Made by a program: the position numbers and the translations under genes. Positions 55,946 to 63,815 of a stretch of DNA of 64,000 nt are shown here, in pieces. Positions within the stretch are counted from its first letter, which is position 1; the number at the start of each line of letters is the position of its first letter. The stretch is from Ignavibacteria bacterium (GTDB lineage: Bacteria > Bacteroidota > Ignavibacteria > Tepidaquicellales > Tepidaquicellaceae). Below the pieces are notes generated by a model. The model was not told where the DNA came from. It did no database searches and worked only from the letters and a program-made list of their open reading frames with translations. The DNA lies in contig JADJWZ010000007.1 in NCBI GenBank assembly GCA_016716125.1, positions 1-64,000 on the forward strand, read 5' to 3'.

Positions 55946-55976
55946 AAAGGACGCAGAGTATGCGTCCTTTCTTTTT
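55946..55976. terminator. Bidirectional terminator
   Basis: AAAGGACGCA / TGCGTCCTTT (55946-55955 and 55961-55970), with A8 before and T-rich after. It separates the receptor gene from the convergent permease gene. Confidence 0.87.
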
Positions 55977-55994
55977 ATAAGTAAAAATAATTTG

Positions 55995-56423
55995 TTAAAC
56001 TTTCTCGACTTCTTTCTTTCCGAATAAACCGGTCGGCTTAACAAGAAGTATTATAATCAGAATTGCGAATGCGATAGCGTCTCTGTATGTGGGGGATAAA
56101 TATCCGACAGTAAAAGTTTCTACCAATCCTATGATAAGTCCGCCTGCCGAAGCGCCGGGAAAATTTCCGATGCCGCCAAGGACTGCAGCGATGAACGCTT
56201 TCAGACCGGGAAGAAGTCCCATCAGCGGATCAATGCTCGGATAGTTAATGCTGTATAAAATTCCGGCTGCGCCCGCGAGTGATGAACCAATAATGAAAGT
56301 GAATGAAATTACATTGTTGATATTAATTCCCATCAGTGAAGCAGCGGTAAGATTATTCGAAACCGCTCTGATCGCAATTCCCATTTTTGTTTTCATCACA
56401 ATGAATCTCAACGCTATCATCAA
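55995..56423 (-). pseudogene. livH: Branched-chain amino-acid ABC permease LivH, C-terminal part (frame-shifted)
   Basis: Reads IRAVSNNLTAASLMGININNV, the family EAA-like region, then IIGSSLAGAAGILYSINYP and ends PTGLFGKKEVEKV, the standard LivH C-terminus. The true frame continues upstream to GADPKSFPTIIENV and joins the N-terminal part if one T is added in the TTT tract (56533-56535 on the plus strand). The shown Met is not a real start. Confidence 0.82.
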
Positions 56424-56500
56424 AGATGCAGCGGAGATGAGAACGACTATCTGATTTGAACCAATGGTCGCGCCTAAAATATTAAAACTTACATTCTCAA

Positions 56501-56890
56501 TTATAGTCGGAAAAGATTTCGGGTCAGCTCCGAAAGCAACTGTCCGGTATACTGCAGAAATAAAGACACGCCGATAGCGGTTATCAGCACAGTAAGCTTT
56601 GAAGATTTTCTTAAAGGTTTGTAAGCAAGTTTTTCAATTACAACTCCGATGACAGATGTAATTATCATTGTCAGTAAAAGAATCACAATTGCCATAGGGA
56701 TATCGGGACTGTCCACACCAAAAGCTCTTGCCAGATATAATCCGGAAAATGCGCCGAGCATAAATATCTCGCCGTGAGCGAAGTTTATGAATTTTAAAAT
56801 TCCGTAAACCATCGTATAGCCGAGAGCGATAAGAGCGTAAATACTTCCGAGCGAAAGTCCGTTGATCAGCTGCTGTATAAATTCAGACAA
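56501..56890 (-). pseudogene. livH: Branched-chain amino-acid ABC permease LivH, N-terminal part (frame-shifted)
   Basis: Starts at MSEFIQQLINGLSLGSIYAL, the normal LivH opening, with helix motif FINFAHGEIFMLGAF and the LAYKPLRKSSKLTVLITAIG stretch. It breaks after QYTGQLLS, where relatives have LFGADP. Together with 55995-56423 it makes a full permease of about 297 residues. It is 94 bp after the binding-protein gene with a heptad repeat between. LivM and the ATPases (LivG/LivF) are not in the window. Confidence 0.82.
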
Positions 56891-56903
56891 GATAAAATAT
56901 TTT

Positions 56904-56984
56904 CTTAATTCCTAATTCCAAATTCCTAAATCCTAATTCTTCATTCCTAATTCTTCTTAATTCTTAATTCTTAATTCCTAATTC
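56904..56984 (-). repeat. Degenerate 7-bp tandem array (TTAATTC/CTAATTC)
   Basis: About eleven imperfect heptamers such as CTAATTC, TTAATTC, CAAATTC, CTAAATC, in the gap between livK and livH, running up to the livK stop. Direct repeats, so not a terminator. A shorter array of the same 7-bp kind follows the stop of another minus-strand gene at 62206. Confidence 0.82.
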
Positions 56985-58127
56985 CTAAGGGGCAATTGTT
57001 TCTTTATAAACAAAATTACCATCCTTGATCTCCATCACGACTGCAGGTTTTACTGCATTCCTCTGATCGTTAATAGTGATAAGACCTGTGATGCCCTGAT
57101 AATCTTTTACTTTCGCAAGTTGATTTTTAATTTTTTCACCGTTAGTATCGCCGGCTTTTTTGATCGCGTCAAAAAGTATCATGCCGGCATCATAACCGAG
57201 GAATGCCATTGCATCAGGTTTTGAGCTGTATTTTTCCTGAAACTTCTTAATGAAATTCTGAATGCCGGGTGAAGGATCATCGGCTGAAACGTGAGTTGAA
57301 AAGAAACTTCCTTCGAGCGCGTCCTTAGCTTTTCCTTCTGTAAGTTTCTCTGATTCCCAGCCGTCGCTGCCGAAGAGCGGACAAGTAAGTCCGATCTCTC
57401 TCGCCTGAATTGAAATAAGATTTACATCTGTGTAATATCCGGGAATGAAAATCGCTTCAGGATCTTTCGCTTTGATTGAAGTAAGCTGCGCTTTGAAATC
57501 CTTATCACCGGCTGAATACTTCTGCTCTTCTATTATTTCTCCGCCCATTTCAGGAAATACATTTTTGAAATTATCGGCAAGTCCCGTGGAGTAAGCGTTC
57601 TTCTGATCTACAAGCAGCGCAACTCTTTTTACTTTCATGGAATTTATCGCAAACTTGCTCATCACTGTCGCCTGAAAAGGATCTATGAAACATACTCTGA
57701 AAATATAATCACCGATCATTGTAACTTCAGGATTAGTGGAAGCGGGAGTGACCATTGGGATTTTGAACTGCTGTGCGATCGGCGCGCCGGCTTTGCTTCT
57801 GGATGAAGCGACTTCGCCTATGAGAGCAACTACTTTATCCCTGTTTATAAGTTTCTGCACTACGGTCGGAACTTCCTGCGTCTTGCTCTGCGTATCGTCG
57901 GTGATAAGTTTTATCTGCTTTCCGAGCACGCCGCCGCTGCCGTTAACTTCCTCCACAGCGAGCATGAGACCGTTGTGTGAAGACTGACCGAAAGTAGCTT
58001 CGCTGCCCGTCAGAGATGCGAATTCGCCGATGAGAATTTCATTGACATTATTCTCCTTGCATGAAGAAAAAATTATACCGGAAGATATTACAAGAATAAC
58101 CGCGAATAATCTATATATTCTATTCAT
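56985..58127 (-). CDS. livK: Branched-chain amino-acid ABC transporter substrate-binding lipoprotein
   Basis: A 380-residue type I periplasmic binding protein. Lipobox IIFSSC near residue 22, then ILIGEFASLTGSEATFGQSS, GLMLAVEEVNGSGGVLGKQI and IGEVASSRSKAGAPIAQ. The C-terminus forms the second lobe (FLGYDAGMILFDAIKKAG). The partner permease gene (frame-broken) is immediately downstream, so it likely captures leucine, isoleucine, valine or an amide for import. Its 5' region is AT-rich. Confidence 0.87.
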   Translation of the reverse strand: MNRIYRLFAVILVISSGIIFSSCKENNVNEILIGEFASLTGSEATFGQSSHNGLMLAVEEVNGSGGVLGKQIKLITDDTQSKTQEVPTVVQKLINRDKVVALIGEVASSRSKAGAPIAQQFKIPMVTPASTNPEVTMIGDYIFRVCFIDPFQATVMSKFAINSMKVKRVALLVDQKNAYSTGLADNFKNVFPEMGGEIIEEQKYSAGDKDFKAQLTSIKAKDPEAIFIPGYYTDVNLISIQAREIGLTCPLFGSDGWESEKLTEGKAKDALEGSFFSTHVSADDPSPGIQNFIKKFQEKYSSKPDAMAFLGYDAGMILFDAIKKAGDTNGEKIKNQLAKVKDYQGITGLITINDQRNAVKPAVVMEIKDGNFVYKETIAP

Positions 58128-58379
58128 TAAAAAATTATTAATTAATAAAAATTTGAGTGGTTTAAAATAATTTTATTAGTCAATAAAAACAATTTCATTT
58201 GAAAGACTTGAAATCCGTTTTTAAAATATATTTAACTGATATTTCAACACCACTAAGTCACAAAGACACAAATAATAAATAAATTATTTCCAAATAAGTT
58301 TTTGAAGTAAACGGATAAATAGATTTAATATTCAAAAAAACATTTAATTAATGAAGTATTATATATAAATTGCAGACCT
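58128..58379. other. 252-bp region between divergent livK and the ubiquitin-like gene
   Basis: AT-rich. A short degenerate run CACCACTAAGTCACAAAGAC (about 58247-58266) with CAC/AAG periodicity resembles a common dispersed bacterial repeat. No other structure seen; promoters of both sides must lie here. Confidence 0.4.
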
Positions 58380-58649
58380 ATGGCAAGAATTAACATTACA
58401 ATCGTTGACGCAACCGGAAATAAAGAGCAGCAGGCGACTCTGCCTGACGACGCTTCAGTGAAGAGGATCATGGAAGTGCTTCTTCCTAAAATGAAAATGC
58501 CTCTTACCGGTCCGGACGGCGAACCGCTTTCATATAAATTTCATCACAAAGCTTCAGGCAAACAGCTTACCGAAAGTCAGACTCTACTCGAAGCCGGCGT
58601 AAAGGAAGGCGATGTGCTGAGACTTCATCCGGAAATTACCGCAGGTTAA
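58380..58649 (+). CDS. Ubiquitin-like (YukD/EsaB-type beta-grasp) protein
   Basis: An 89-residue protein. The start is ARINITIVDATGNKEQQATL (first hairpin), followed by helix SVKRIMEVLLPKMKM, then YKFHHKASGKQLTESQTLLE and the last strand DVLRLHPEITAG. This is the ubiquitin-superfold order of the YukD family. The chain ends exactly in Ala-Gly; a C-terminal Gly is needed for E1 adenylation, though the usual form is Gly-Gly. The next gene is an E1-like enzyme and the third a RING protein, so this is likely the modifier of a conjugation system. A structural or partner role without conjugation cannot be excluded. Confidence 0.82.
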   Translation: MARINITIVDATGNKEQQATLPDDASVKRIMEVLLPKMKMPLTGPDGEPLSYKFHHKASGKQLTESQTLLEAGVKEGDVLRLHPEITAG

Positions 58650-58844
58650 TATTTCATCTTATATCCGTTCAATTAAAATTTTCTGAAAGTTATTATATTA
58701 AAATATAACTTTTGAGAACACTATCTTAATAAAGTTTTGCATAATATTTCTTAACTTCATTAATTCCGCTTATGCATCTTTTCTTTTTTAACATTTCACT
58801 TATTCAATATTTCAGATATTTTACAAAAAATTAATTAAATTTAT

Positions 58845-60005
58845 TTGGAAATTATAGATGACAGGTATTCGCGCCTTGAACTCATCACCTGGTGGGATCA
58901 GAACATTCTCAAAAATGCAAAGATACTTGTAGCCGGCTGCGGAGCTCTCGGAAATGAAATTGTAAAAAATCTTACAATGCTCGGTATCGGAAATATCTGC
59001 GTCGCCGATATGGACAGCGTTGAGAAAAGTAATCTGACACGCAGCGTTCTTTTCAGATATGAAGATGAAGGGAGACCGAAAGCCGAAACAATCTGCAGGC
59101 GCGCGAGGGAAATCAATGACGGCATTAACATAAAATATTTTAACGGAAACATTTTCAGACTCGGTCTCGGCGTGTTCAAAAATTTTGACATTATAATCGG
59201 CGGACTTGATAACAGGGAAGCGCGGCTGTTCATAAATCAGTCCTGCTGGAAAATTAACAAGCCGTGGATTGACGGAGCCATTGAAATTCTGACAGGAGTC
59301 GCGCGCGTGTTCATCCCGCCGTTCGGCGCATGCTACGAATGCACAATGTCCGAAGTCGATTATAAAATTATCAACAAAAGAAAATCGTGCATGCTTCTCG
59401 GCATTGACGATATCATTCAGGGGAAAATTCCGACTACGCCAACCATCGCTTCAGTCATCGGCGGAATACAGGCGCAGGAAGCCGTGAAGTATCTGCATAA
59501 AAGAGAAGACCTGCTGCTTCTTTCGGGAAAAGGATTTGTTTTCAACGGCAGCAATAATGATTCCTATATTGTCGAGTATCAGAGGAATGAAGACTGCCCT
59601 TCGCATTACACATTTGAAAGAATTGTTCATTCGGATAAAAAATTCAGCAGCGCCGGATTACAGGACCTGTATGAGATCGGTAAAGAACTTTTTCACACCG
59701 ATAGTTTTCAGATAGAATTTAATAATGAAACTGTTTATGAACTGACTGATGAAGTAACAGGAAAAACGTTTGAGCATTTTGAAAATCTGAATCTGATGTC
59801 AGTAAAGGATGTAAAGAAAGATGACGGCAGTATTCTAAAATTCAGATCGTTCAATAGTCTGAATACAAATTCGGATCTTTATAAACGTCTGCTGGGAAAA
59901 ACTTTTTCCGAATTGAAGCTGCCTTACAATGATATTATAATACTGAGGAAAGACGAGGAAGAATTCTATGTGGAGTTTGATCAGGATGAAATTTTTTCTG
60001 ACTAA
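58845..60005 (+). CDS. E1-like (ThiF/UBA family) ubiquitin-activating enzyme with C-terminal extension
   Basis: A 386-residue protein with TTG start. The Rossmann fold has GCGALG (31-36), the DMD pair (55-57), SNLTRSVLF with Arg66, Lys79, and GLDNREAR (120-127), matching ATP-binding E1 motifs. Cys163 and Cys166 (CYEC) and later Cys251/His254 (CPSH) suit zinc binding; Cys182 (KSCMLLG) just before PTTPTIASVIGGIQAQE is the candidate catalytic cysteine. The last about 50 residues (LLGKTFSELKLPYNDIIILR) resemble a ubiquitin-fold domain that recruits E2 in eukaryotes; this is inference. It follows the ubiquitin-like gene and precedes the RING gene, 30 bp apart. ThiF/MoeB homologues in cofactor synthesis are an alternative, but the tail and neighbours argue against it. 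Confidence 0.85.
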   Translation: MEIIDDRYSRLELITWWDQNILKNAKILVAGCGALGNEIVKNLTMLGIGNICVADMDSVEKSNLTRSVLFRYEDEGRPKAETICRRAREINDGINIKYFNGNIFRLGLGVFKNFDIIIGGLDNREARLFINQSCWKINKPWIDGAIEILTGVARVFIPPFGACYECTMSEVDYKIINKRKSCMLLGIDDIIQGKIPTTPTIASVIGGIQAQEAVKYLHKREDLLLLSGKGFVFNGSNNDSYIVEYQRNEDCPSHYTFERIVHSDKKFSSAGLQDLYEIGKELFHTDSFQIEFNNETVYELTDEVTGKTFEHFENLNLMSVKDVKKDDGSILKFRSFNSLNTNSDLYKRLLGKTFSELKLPYNDIIILRKDEEEFYVEFDQDEIFSD

Positions 60006-60035
60006 AAAATATTAAACAAAAATTCTATTGCATAT

Positions 60036-60989
60036 TTGAACAATGCCGGGATAAAATATGACAACTATAAAAACAAGATCTGTCCTTACTGTCAGTCGAG
60101 ATTAAAAAAAGGCGCGGACATTACTGTTTGTTCTGCATGCGGCGTACCCCATCACAGGGAATGCTGGGATGAGAACAGCGGCTGCACAAGCTACGGTTGC
60201 CGCAACAATCCTCTCACAGAAAGAAATCACGATCCTTACACTGAAGATGTCGGAAATTTAACGGTAGAATCCATAAGACAGTCGCTCGTTATACCGGAAG
60301 AGCAGGAAATGATCCCGTGTCCTTCATGTAAAGAATTAATAGAGGGCGAATCCGTTTATTGCAAATTCTGCGGGCACAACTTAAAGCAGCCGGATACATC
60401 ATTAAAAAAATCAGACGCCTCGGAAGATTTTAAAAAAGAATTCAGAAAAAGATACAGCGACAAAATTAGTTTCATCAGAAAAAGACAGCTGCTTACTTTC
60501 TCCAGTTTTATTTTGCTTATAACAGCTTTTGGAATATTGGTCTTTATTGCAGTCAGCAGACTGAATGATTATTTTGCATCTGATAAATACAGGGTACAGC
60601 TCTTATTGGAGAATTACGAACAGGCGATTGAAAACAGAAACATTGATTCCATAAAAGTGTATCTTGCGGATGATTACGAATTCATAAACAAAGCAGGTAA
60701 AAAATCCGGAAAGGAAGAAAGGATAAAAAGATTTGAAGGAATATTTAAAAGCGCAAAGGATATAGAATATGATATAAGGGATTTTAAATTTTTATCCGAT
60801 TCAACAGTAACGGGAAGCGATAAGAAGATCTCATTTATTGAGGATTTCATTTATAACAAATCAGATAAATCAGATAAATCAGACAAATCAGGAAAATCAA
60901 CAGATAGCGAAAATAAGATCATGAGAATAAGCAAGAGCGACAGCGCAGCTGATCACTCATGGAAAATATACAGAGAGTCAGCGGAGTAG
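60036..60989 (+). CDS. Membrane-anchored prokaryotic RING-finger and zinc-ribbon protein with C-terminal NTF2-like domain
   Basis: A 317-residue protein with TTG start. Residues 16-55 are a Prok-RING-like cross-brace: Cys16, Cys19, Cys32, Cys35, His39/His40, Cys43, Cys50, Cys55 (CxxC...CSACGVPHHREC...GC...YGC). A zinc ribbon follows at Cys95/98 and Cys109/112. One helix lies at about 152-174. The part after about 185 (VQLLLENYEQAIENRNIDSI) looks like a SnoaL/NTF2-type fold by pattern. A Ser-Asp-Lys repeat (about 277-289) precedes the end. Domain order suggests a cytosolic RING next to the membrane with an outer domain. It is co-oriented with the ubiquitin-like and E1 genes and probably acts as an E3-like adaptor. 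Confidence 0.8.
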   Translation: MNNAGIKYDNYKNKICPYCQSRLKKGADITVCSACGVPHHRECWDENSGCTSYGCRNNPLTERNHDPYTEDVGNLTVESIRQSLVIPEEQEMIPCPSCKELIEGESVYCKFCGHNLKQPDTSLKKSDASEDFKKEFRKRYSDKISFIRKRQLLTFSSFILLITAFGILVFIAVSRLNDYFASDKYRVQLLLENYEQAIENRNIDSIKVYLADDYEFINKAGKKSGKEERIKRFEGIFKSAKDIEYDIRDFKFLSDSTVTGSDKKISFIEDFIYNKSDKSDKSDKSGKSTDSENKIMRISKSDSAADHSWKIYRESAE

Positions 60990-60997
60990 AAATTAAA

Positions 60998-61028
60998 AAA
61001 AGGGTTGAAAATAAATTCCAACCCTTTT
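60998..61028. terminator. Bidirectional terminator
   Basis: AAAAGGGTTG / CAACCCTTTT (60998-61007 and 61019-61028) with flanking A7 and T-rich sequence. It ends the ubiquitin-like cassette and the convergent prenyltransferase. Confidence 0.87.
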
Positions 61029-61051
61029 GTAAAAATTACAACGAATAATAT

Positions 61052-61963
61052 TTATGCAAAGAAGAGATATGAAACCAGCAGTCCAAGTACAAGCGTCAGA
61101 CCAAACATCATATTAAGCTGTGCTGTCATCATAATGTGCTTTGTGCCGTATTCATATCTTGCGGAAACCTCAGCCGGAAAACCTTCCGACATTTTTACAA
61201 GCTTCAGCGCGAGAGGCAATGTTATAAATGAAAGCAATGCAAACCACGGAAGCATATTCAATGCGACAAAAAGCAGCACGGATAAATATGCGCCTAGAAT
61301 GAGCACATAATAAAATTTCACAGAAAGCTTTTCACCGATTAAAATAGGCAGAGTCTTCACGCCAAACTTTCCGTCAAAGTTTATGTCTCTGATATTATTC
61401 GAATGAAGAATAGCATCAATAAGCAGTCCGAGCGGTATTGAAAATATAACCGGTAAAAAAGAAAACTCACCTGTCTGAACAATATAAGACCCGAGAGTCA
61501 TTCCGACTCCGAAAGATAAGATCACCTGTATATCACCGAGCGCTTTATATTTGAGAGCAAGAGGTTTTGCTGTATAAAAGATCGCTGACAGCAGTCCGAA
61601 TATACTGAGATAAAGAATCCACATTCCCGACTGCGTGTAAAGATAAACTCCGATCAGAAAAGAAATCAGCAGCGAAACGAAAGCAGCTGTTTTCATCTGC
61701 TTGATGGAAAGGAATCCCAGGGAGATCACCATTGAACCGCCGTGAGGAATGCCGAGCTCTTTGTCTTCCTTGTCAATGCCTTTTTCGTAATCGAAAATAT
61801 CGTTGATTATGTTCGTGCCGACCTGAACGAGGATACAGCCGATAAGCGTCAGAGCGAAATTTATAAAATTAAACTGAAGTCCGGGATTCAGCAGCACAGC
61901 AAGCACTGAACCGAGCAGGACGGGAATGATCGATGCCGGAAAAGAATATGCTCTTGCAGCCAT
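61052..61963 (-). CDS. menA: 1,4-dihydroxy-2-naphthoate polyprenyltransferase (MenA-like UbiA family)
   Basis: A 303-residue membrane prenyltransferase with about nine helices. The first aspartate motif is NIINDIFDYEKGID near residue 52, the second SNNIRDINFDGKFG near residue 190. These match MenA, which attaches the prenyl tail in menaquinone synthesis. The ATG at 61963 follows, in frame, an unbroken PEGLKLWL stretch that looks like the natural N-terminus; an ATG at 62009 would join it if one T were removed from the six-T run at 61988-61993 (giving TDTIQKPEG). NDH-2 in this window would feed the menaquinone pool. Sequence break or late start are both possible. Confidence 0.88.
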   Translation of the reverse strand: MAARAYSFPASIIPVLLGSVLAVLLNPGLQFNFINFALTLIGCILVQVGTNIINDIFDYEKGIDKEDKELGIPHGGSMVISLGFLSIKQMKTAAFVSLLISFLIGVYLYTQSGMWILYLSIFGLLSAIFYTAKPLALKYKALGDIQVILSFGVGMTLGSYIVQTGEFSFLPVIFSIPLGLLIDAILHSNNIRDINFDGKFGVKTLPILIGEKLSVKFYYVLILGAYLSVLLFVALNMLPWFALLSFITLPLALKLVKMSEGFPAEVSARYEYGTKHIMMTAQLNMMFGLTLVLGLLVSYLFFA

Positions 61964-62152
61964 AAGCCAGAGCTTCAGCCCTTCCGGTTTTTTGTATAGT
62001 ATCTGTCATGTAATTTTAAATTTAGAATACTGCAAATTTAATAAATCTAATTTTTAATTAATATGATATTTCGAGTTACGGATAAAATGTTTTTAGAGAG
62101 GCGGTCAGTGTCGTTCAATTTCAAATTAGAAATGTCAAACGAATACTTAAAC

Positions 62153-62188
62153 TTAAAAAAAAACCGGAAGAATTTCTTCTTCCGGTTA
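62153..62188 (-). terminator. Rho-independent terminator
   Basis: AACCGGAAGAA / TTCTTCCGGTT (62162-62172 and 62177-62187) with T9 on the minus strand. It ends the 62240-63535 transcript. Confidence 0.87.
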
Positions 62189-62205
62189 GATTTTAAATCA
62201 ACTGC

Positions 62206-62237
62206 TAATTTGTAATTCGTAATTAGTAATCGGTAAT
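62206..62237 (-). repeat. 7-bp tandem array (TAATTTG/TAATTCG/TAATTAG/TAATCGG)
   Basis: Four imperfect heptamers immediately after the stop of the 62240-63535 gene (minus strand), before its terminator. Like the array at 56904-56984 it lies in a 3' untranslated position. Confidence 0.72.
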
Positions 62238-62239
62238 AT

Positions 62240-63535
62240 TTATTTCAGCAGCATCATTTTCTTTGTAGCTGCAAAGTTGTTTGCTGAAATACTGTAGAAA
62301 TATATTCCGCTTGAGAATGAAGAAGCGTTGAAATTAACTGTATAATAGCCGGCTGTCTTTACTTCGTTCATTAATATTGCAACTTCTTTACCCGACACAT
62401 CAAATAATTTAATGCTTACATTACCGTCCGTAGGAATGTCAAAATTTATATTTGTTGTTGGGTTGAAAGGGTTGGGATAATTCTGTGACAATTCATATTT
62501 AGAAGGTATTCCGATATTTACTTCATTGCTTAAGTTGAAATATTCGAAGTTACCATTGAAGTCTATTTGTTTTAACCTGTAGCTGTAATTTCCTGTTGCT
62601 AATCCCCTGTCGGTGAATGAATAATTTACAGATGTACTAACTGTTCCGTTTCCTGTTACATTTCCGATCTTAGTCCATGAGCTGATAGCTGAAGATCTTT
62701 CAATATCAAAACCGGAATTATTAAGTTCTGATGCAGTGGTCCAGTTTAAAGTAACATCTCTGTTATTAATAACTGAAGTGAATGAAGATAATTCAACAGG
62801 AAGTACTGCGTTATTCCATGAAGTTTCTGTATAAACACCGTCAACTATTATATTGAGAGTTCCTCCGGCTTGTCTTAACGGAAATCTTTCAATGTCAGCA
62901 AGATCAGGTCCTGTTCCTGTTACAGGTCCTACATAAGGGGTTGGCGGAGTTGATGGAATTGCACCATCGAAAACATAAAGATTAATTTCGTCATCTGTAC
63001 CAGTTCCTGTATTGAACACATATTCCAGAACCAACACATATGTTACTCCGGTCGTGTATGACGCAGGACCGTAAAATATCCCGCCAGATCCGGCTGTAGT
63101 TTTGCTGATCCCGAATGAAATGTTTCCGGCTCCGTCATCTTTGCAATAAAGTCTCCCTGTATAAGTTGTTGTTGATGTAGACGGCAGATAACCCATAAAA
63201 TATTCATCAGTTAATGATCCTGCAGTTACATTTACCATCATAGAAGTATAAACATTTCCGCTAGTTACAGGTGCGTTGAATGCTATATAAGCATCTTCTC
63301 TTGAACCGGAACCATTTACAACTGTAGTTGCAAGTCCTATTCCTGAACCTGCATAATCAGTATATGTAAGTCCGGGACTCGTTACAACTAAAAATGTACC
63401 TGTTCCGGAAAAGTTAACCCAGCCATTATCTGTAAGGAGAGTACCTGAAGTATAATCGAAATTCTCTGATAATAACTGAGAATAACTTAAAGATGAAACT
63501 AACAAAAAGCAAACAAGTAAAATTAATTTTTTCAT
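62240..63535 (-). CDS. Secreted protein with Fn3-like and T9SS sorting domains
   Basis: A 431-residue protein. Signal peptide KLILLVCFLLVSSLSYSQ. Residues 20-235 form a beta-rich domain of unknown family (ENFDYTSGTLLTDNGW opening, typical of concanavalin/laminin-G-like folds in such proteins). Then comes an Fn3-like segment, VELSSFTSVINNRDVTLNW ... GFDIERSS ... YSYRLKQID. The end has QNYPNPFNPTT and KKMMLLK, a type A T9SS sorting domain. Ligand and function unknown. Followed by the heptad array and a terminator. Confidence 0.82.
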   Translation of the reverse strand: MKKLILLVCFLLVSSLSYSQLLSENFDYTSGTLLTDNGWVNFSGTGTFLVVTSPGLTYTDYAGSGIGLATTVVNGSGSREDAYIAFNAPVTSGNVYTSMMVNVTAGSLTDEYFMGYLPSTSTTTYTGRLYCKDDGAGNISFGISKTTAGSGGIFYGPASYTTGVTYVLVLEYVFNTGTGTDDEINLYVFDGAIPSTPPTPYVGPVTGTGPDLADIERFPLRQAGGTLNIIVDGVYTETSWNNAVLPVELSSFTSVINNRDVTLNWTTASELNNSGFDIERSSAISSWTKIGNVTGNGTVSTSVNYSFTDRGLATGNYSYRLKQIDFNGNFEYFNLSNEVNIGIPSKYELSQNYPNPFNPTTNINFDIPTDGNVSIKLFDVSGKEVAILMNEVKTAGYYTVNFNASSFSSGIYFYSISANNFAATKKMMLLK

Positions 63536-63752
63536 TTTCGTTTTATTAAGGTTTATAAATTTGTTTTAATTTGTTTATTGATTTACAAAAATAAGAAATA
63601 TCAGACCAATATCCTAATAACTGTTGTTAAATAACGAACAAAAGATTGTAAATAAATATGATCTATTGATAATCTGCAAAATTCTATTCAATAAAAATGG
63701 TTTCACCGTATAAAATGCAAAATTCGCACAAGTCTGAATTTTAATTAGCAAT

Positions 63753-63784
63753 CAAAAACCGGATGACTTTTGTGTCATCCGGTA
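63753..63784 (-). terminator. Rho-independent terminator
   Basis: ACCGGATGAC / GTCATCCGGT (63758-63767 and 63774-63783) with T5 on the minus strand, downstream of the partial T9SS gene. Confidence 0.85.
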
Positions 63785-63815
63785 TACGGGAGAAATCAGA
63801 GTTACTTTTGGCTGC

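Noticed and set aside
56904..56984. Possible CRISPR or terminator
   Set aside because: Seven-base direct repeats without spacers and without inverted symmetry.
58650..58844. Hidden E2 gene between the ubiquitin-like and E1 genes
   Set aside because: The 195-bp gap is AT-rich with no open frame of adequate length.
61005..61310. Plus-strand open frame after the RING gene
   Set aside because: Antisense shadow of the menA coding sequence and terminator region.
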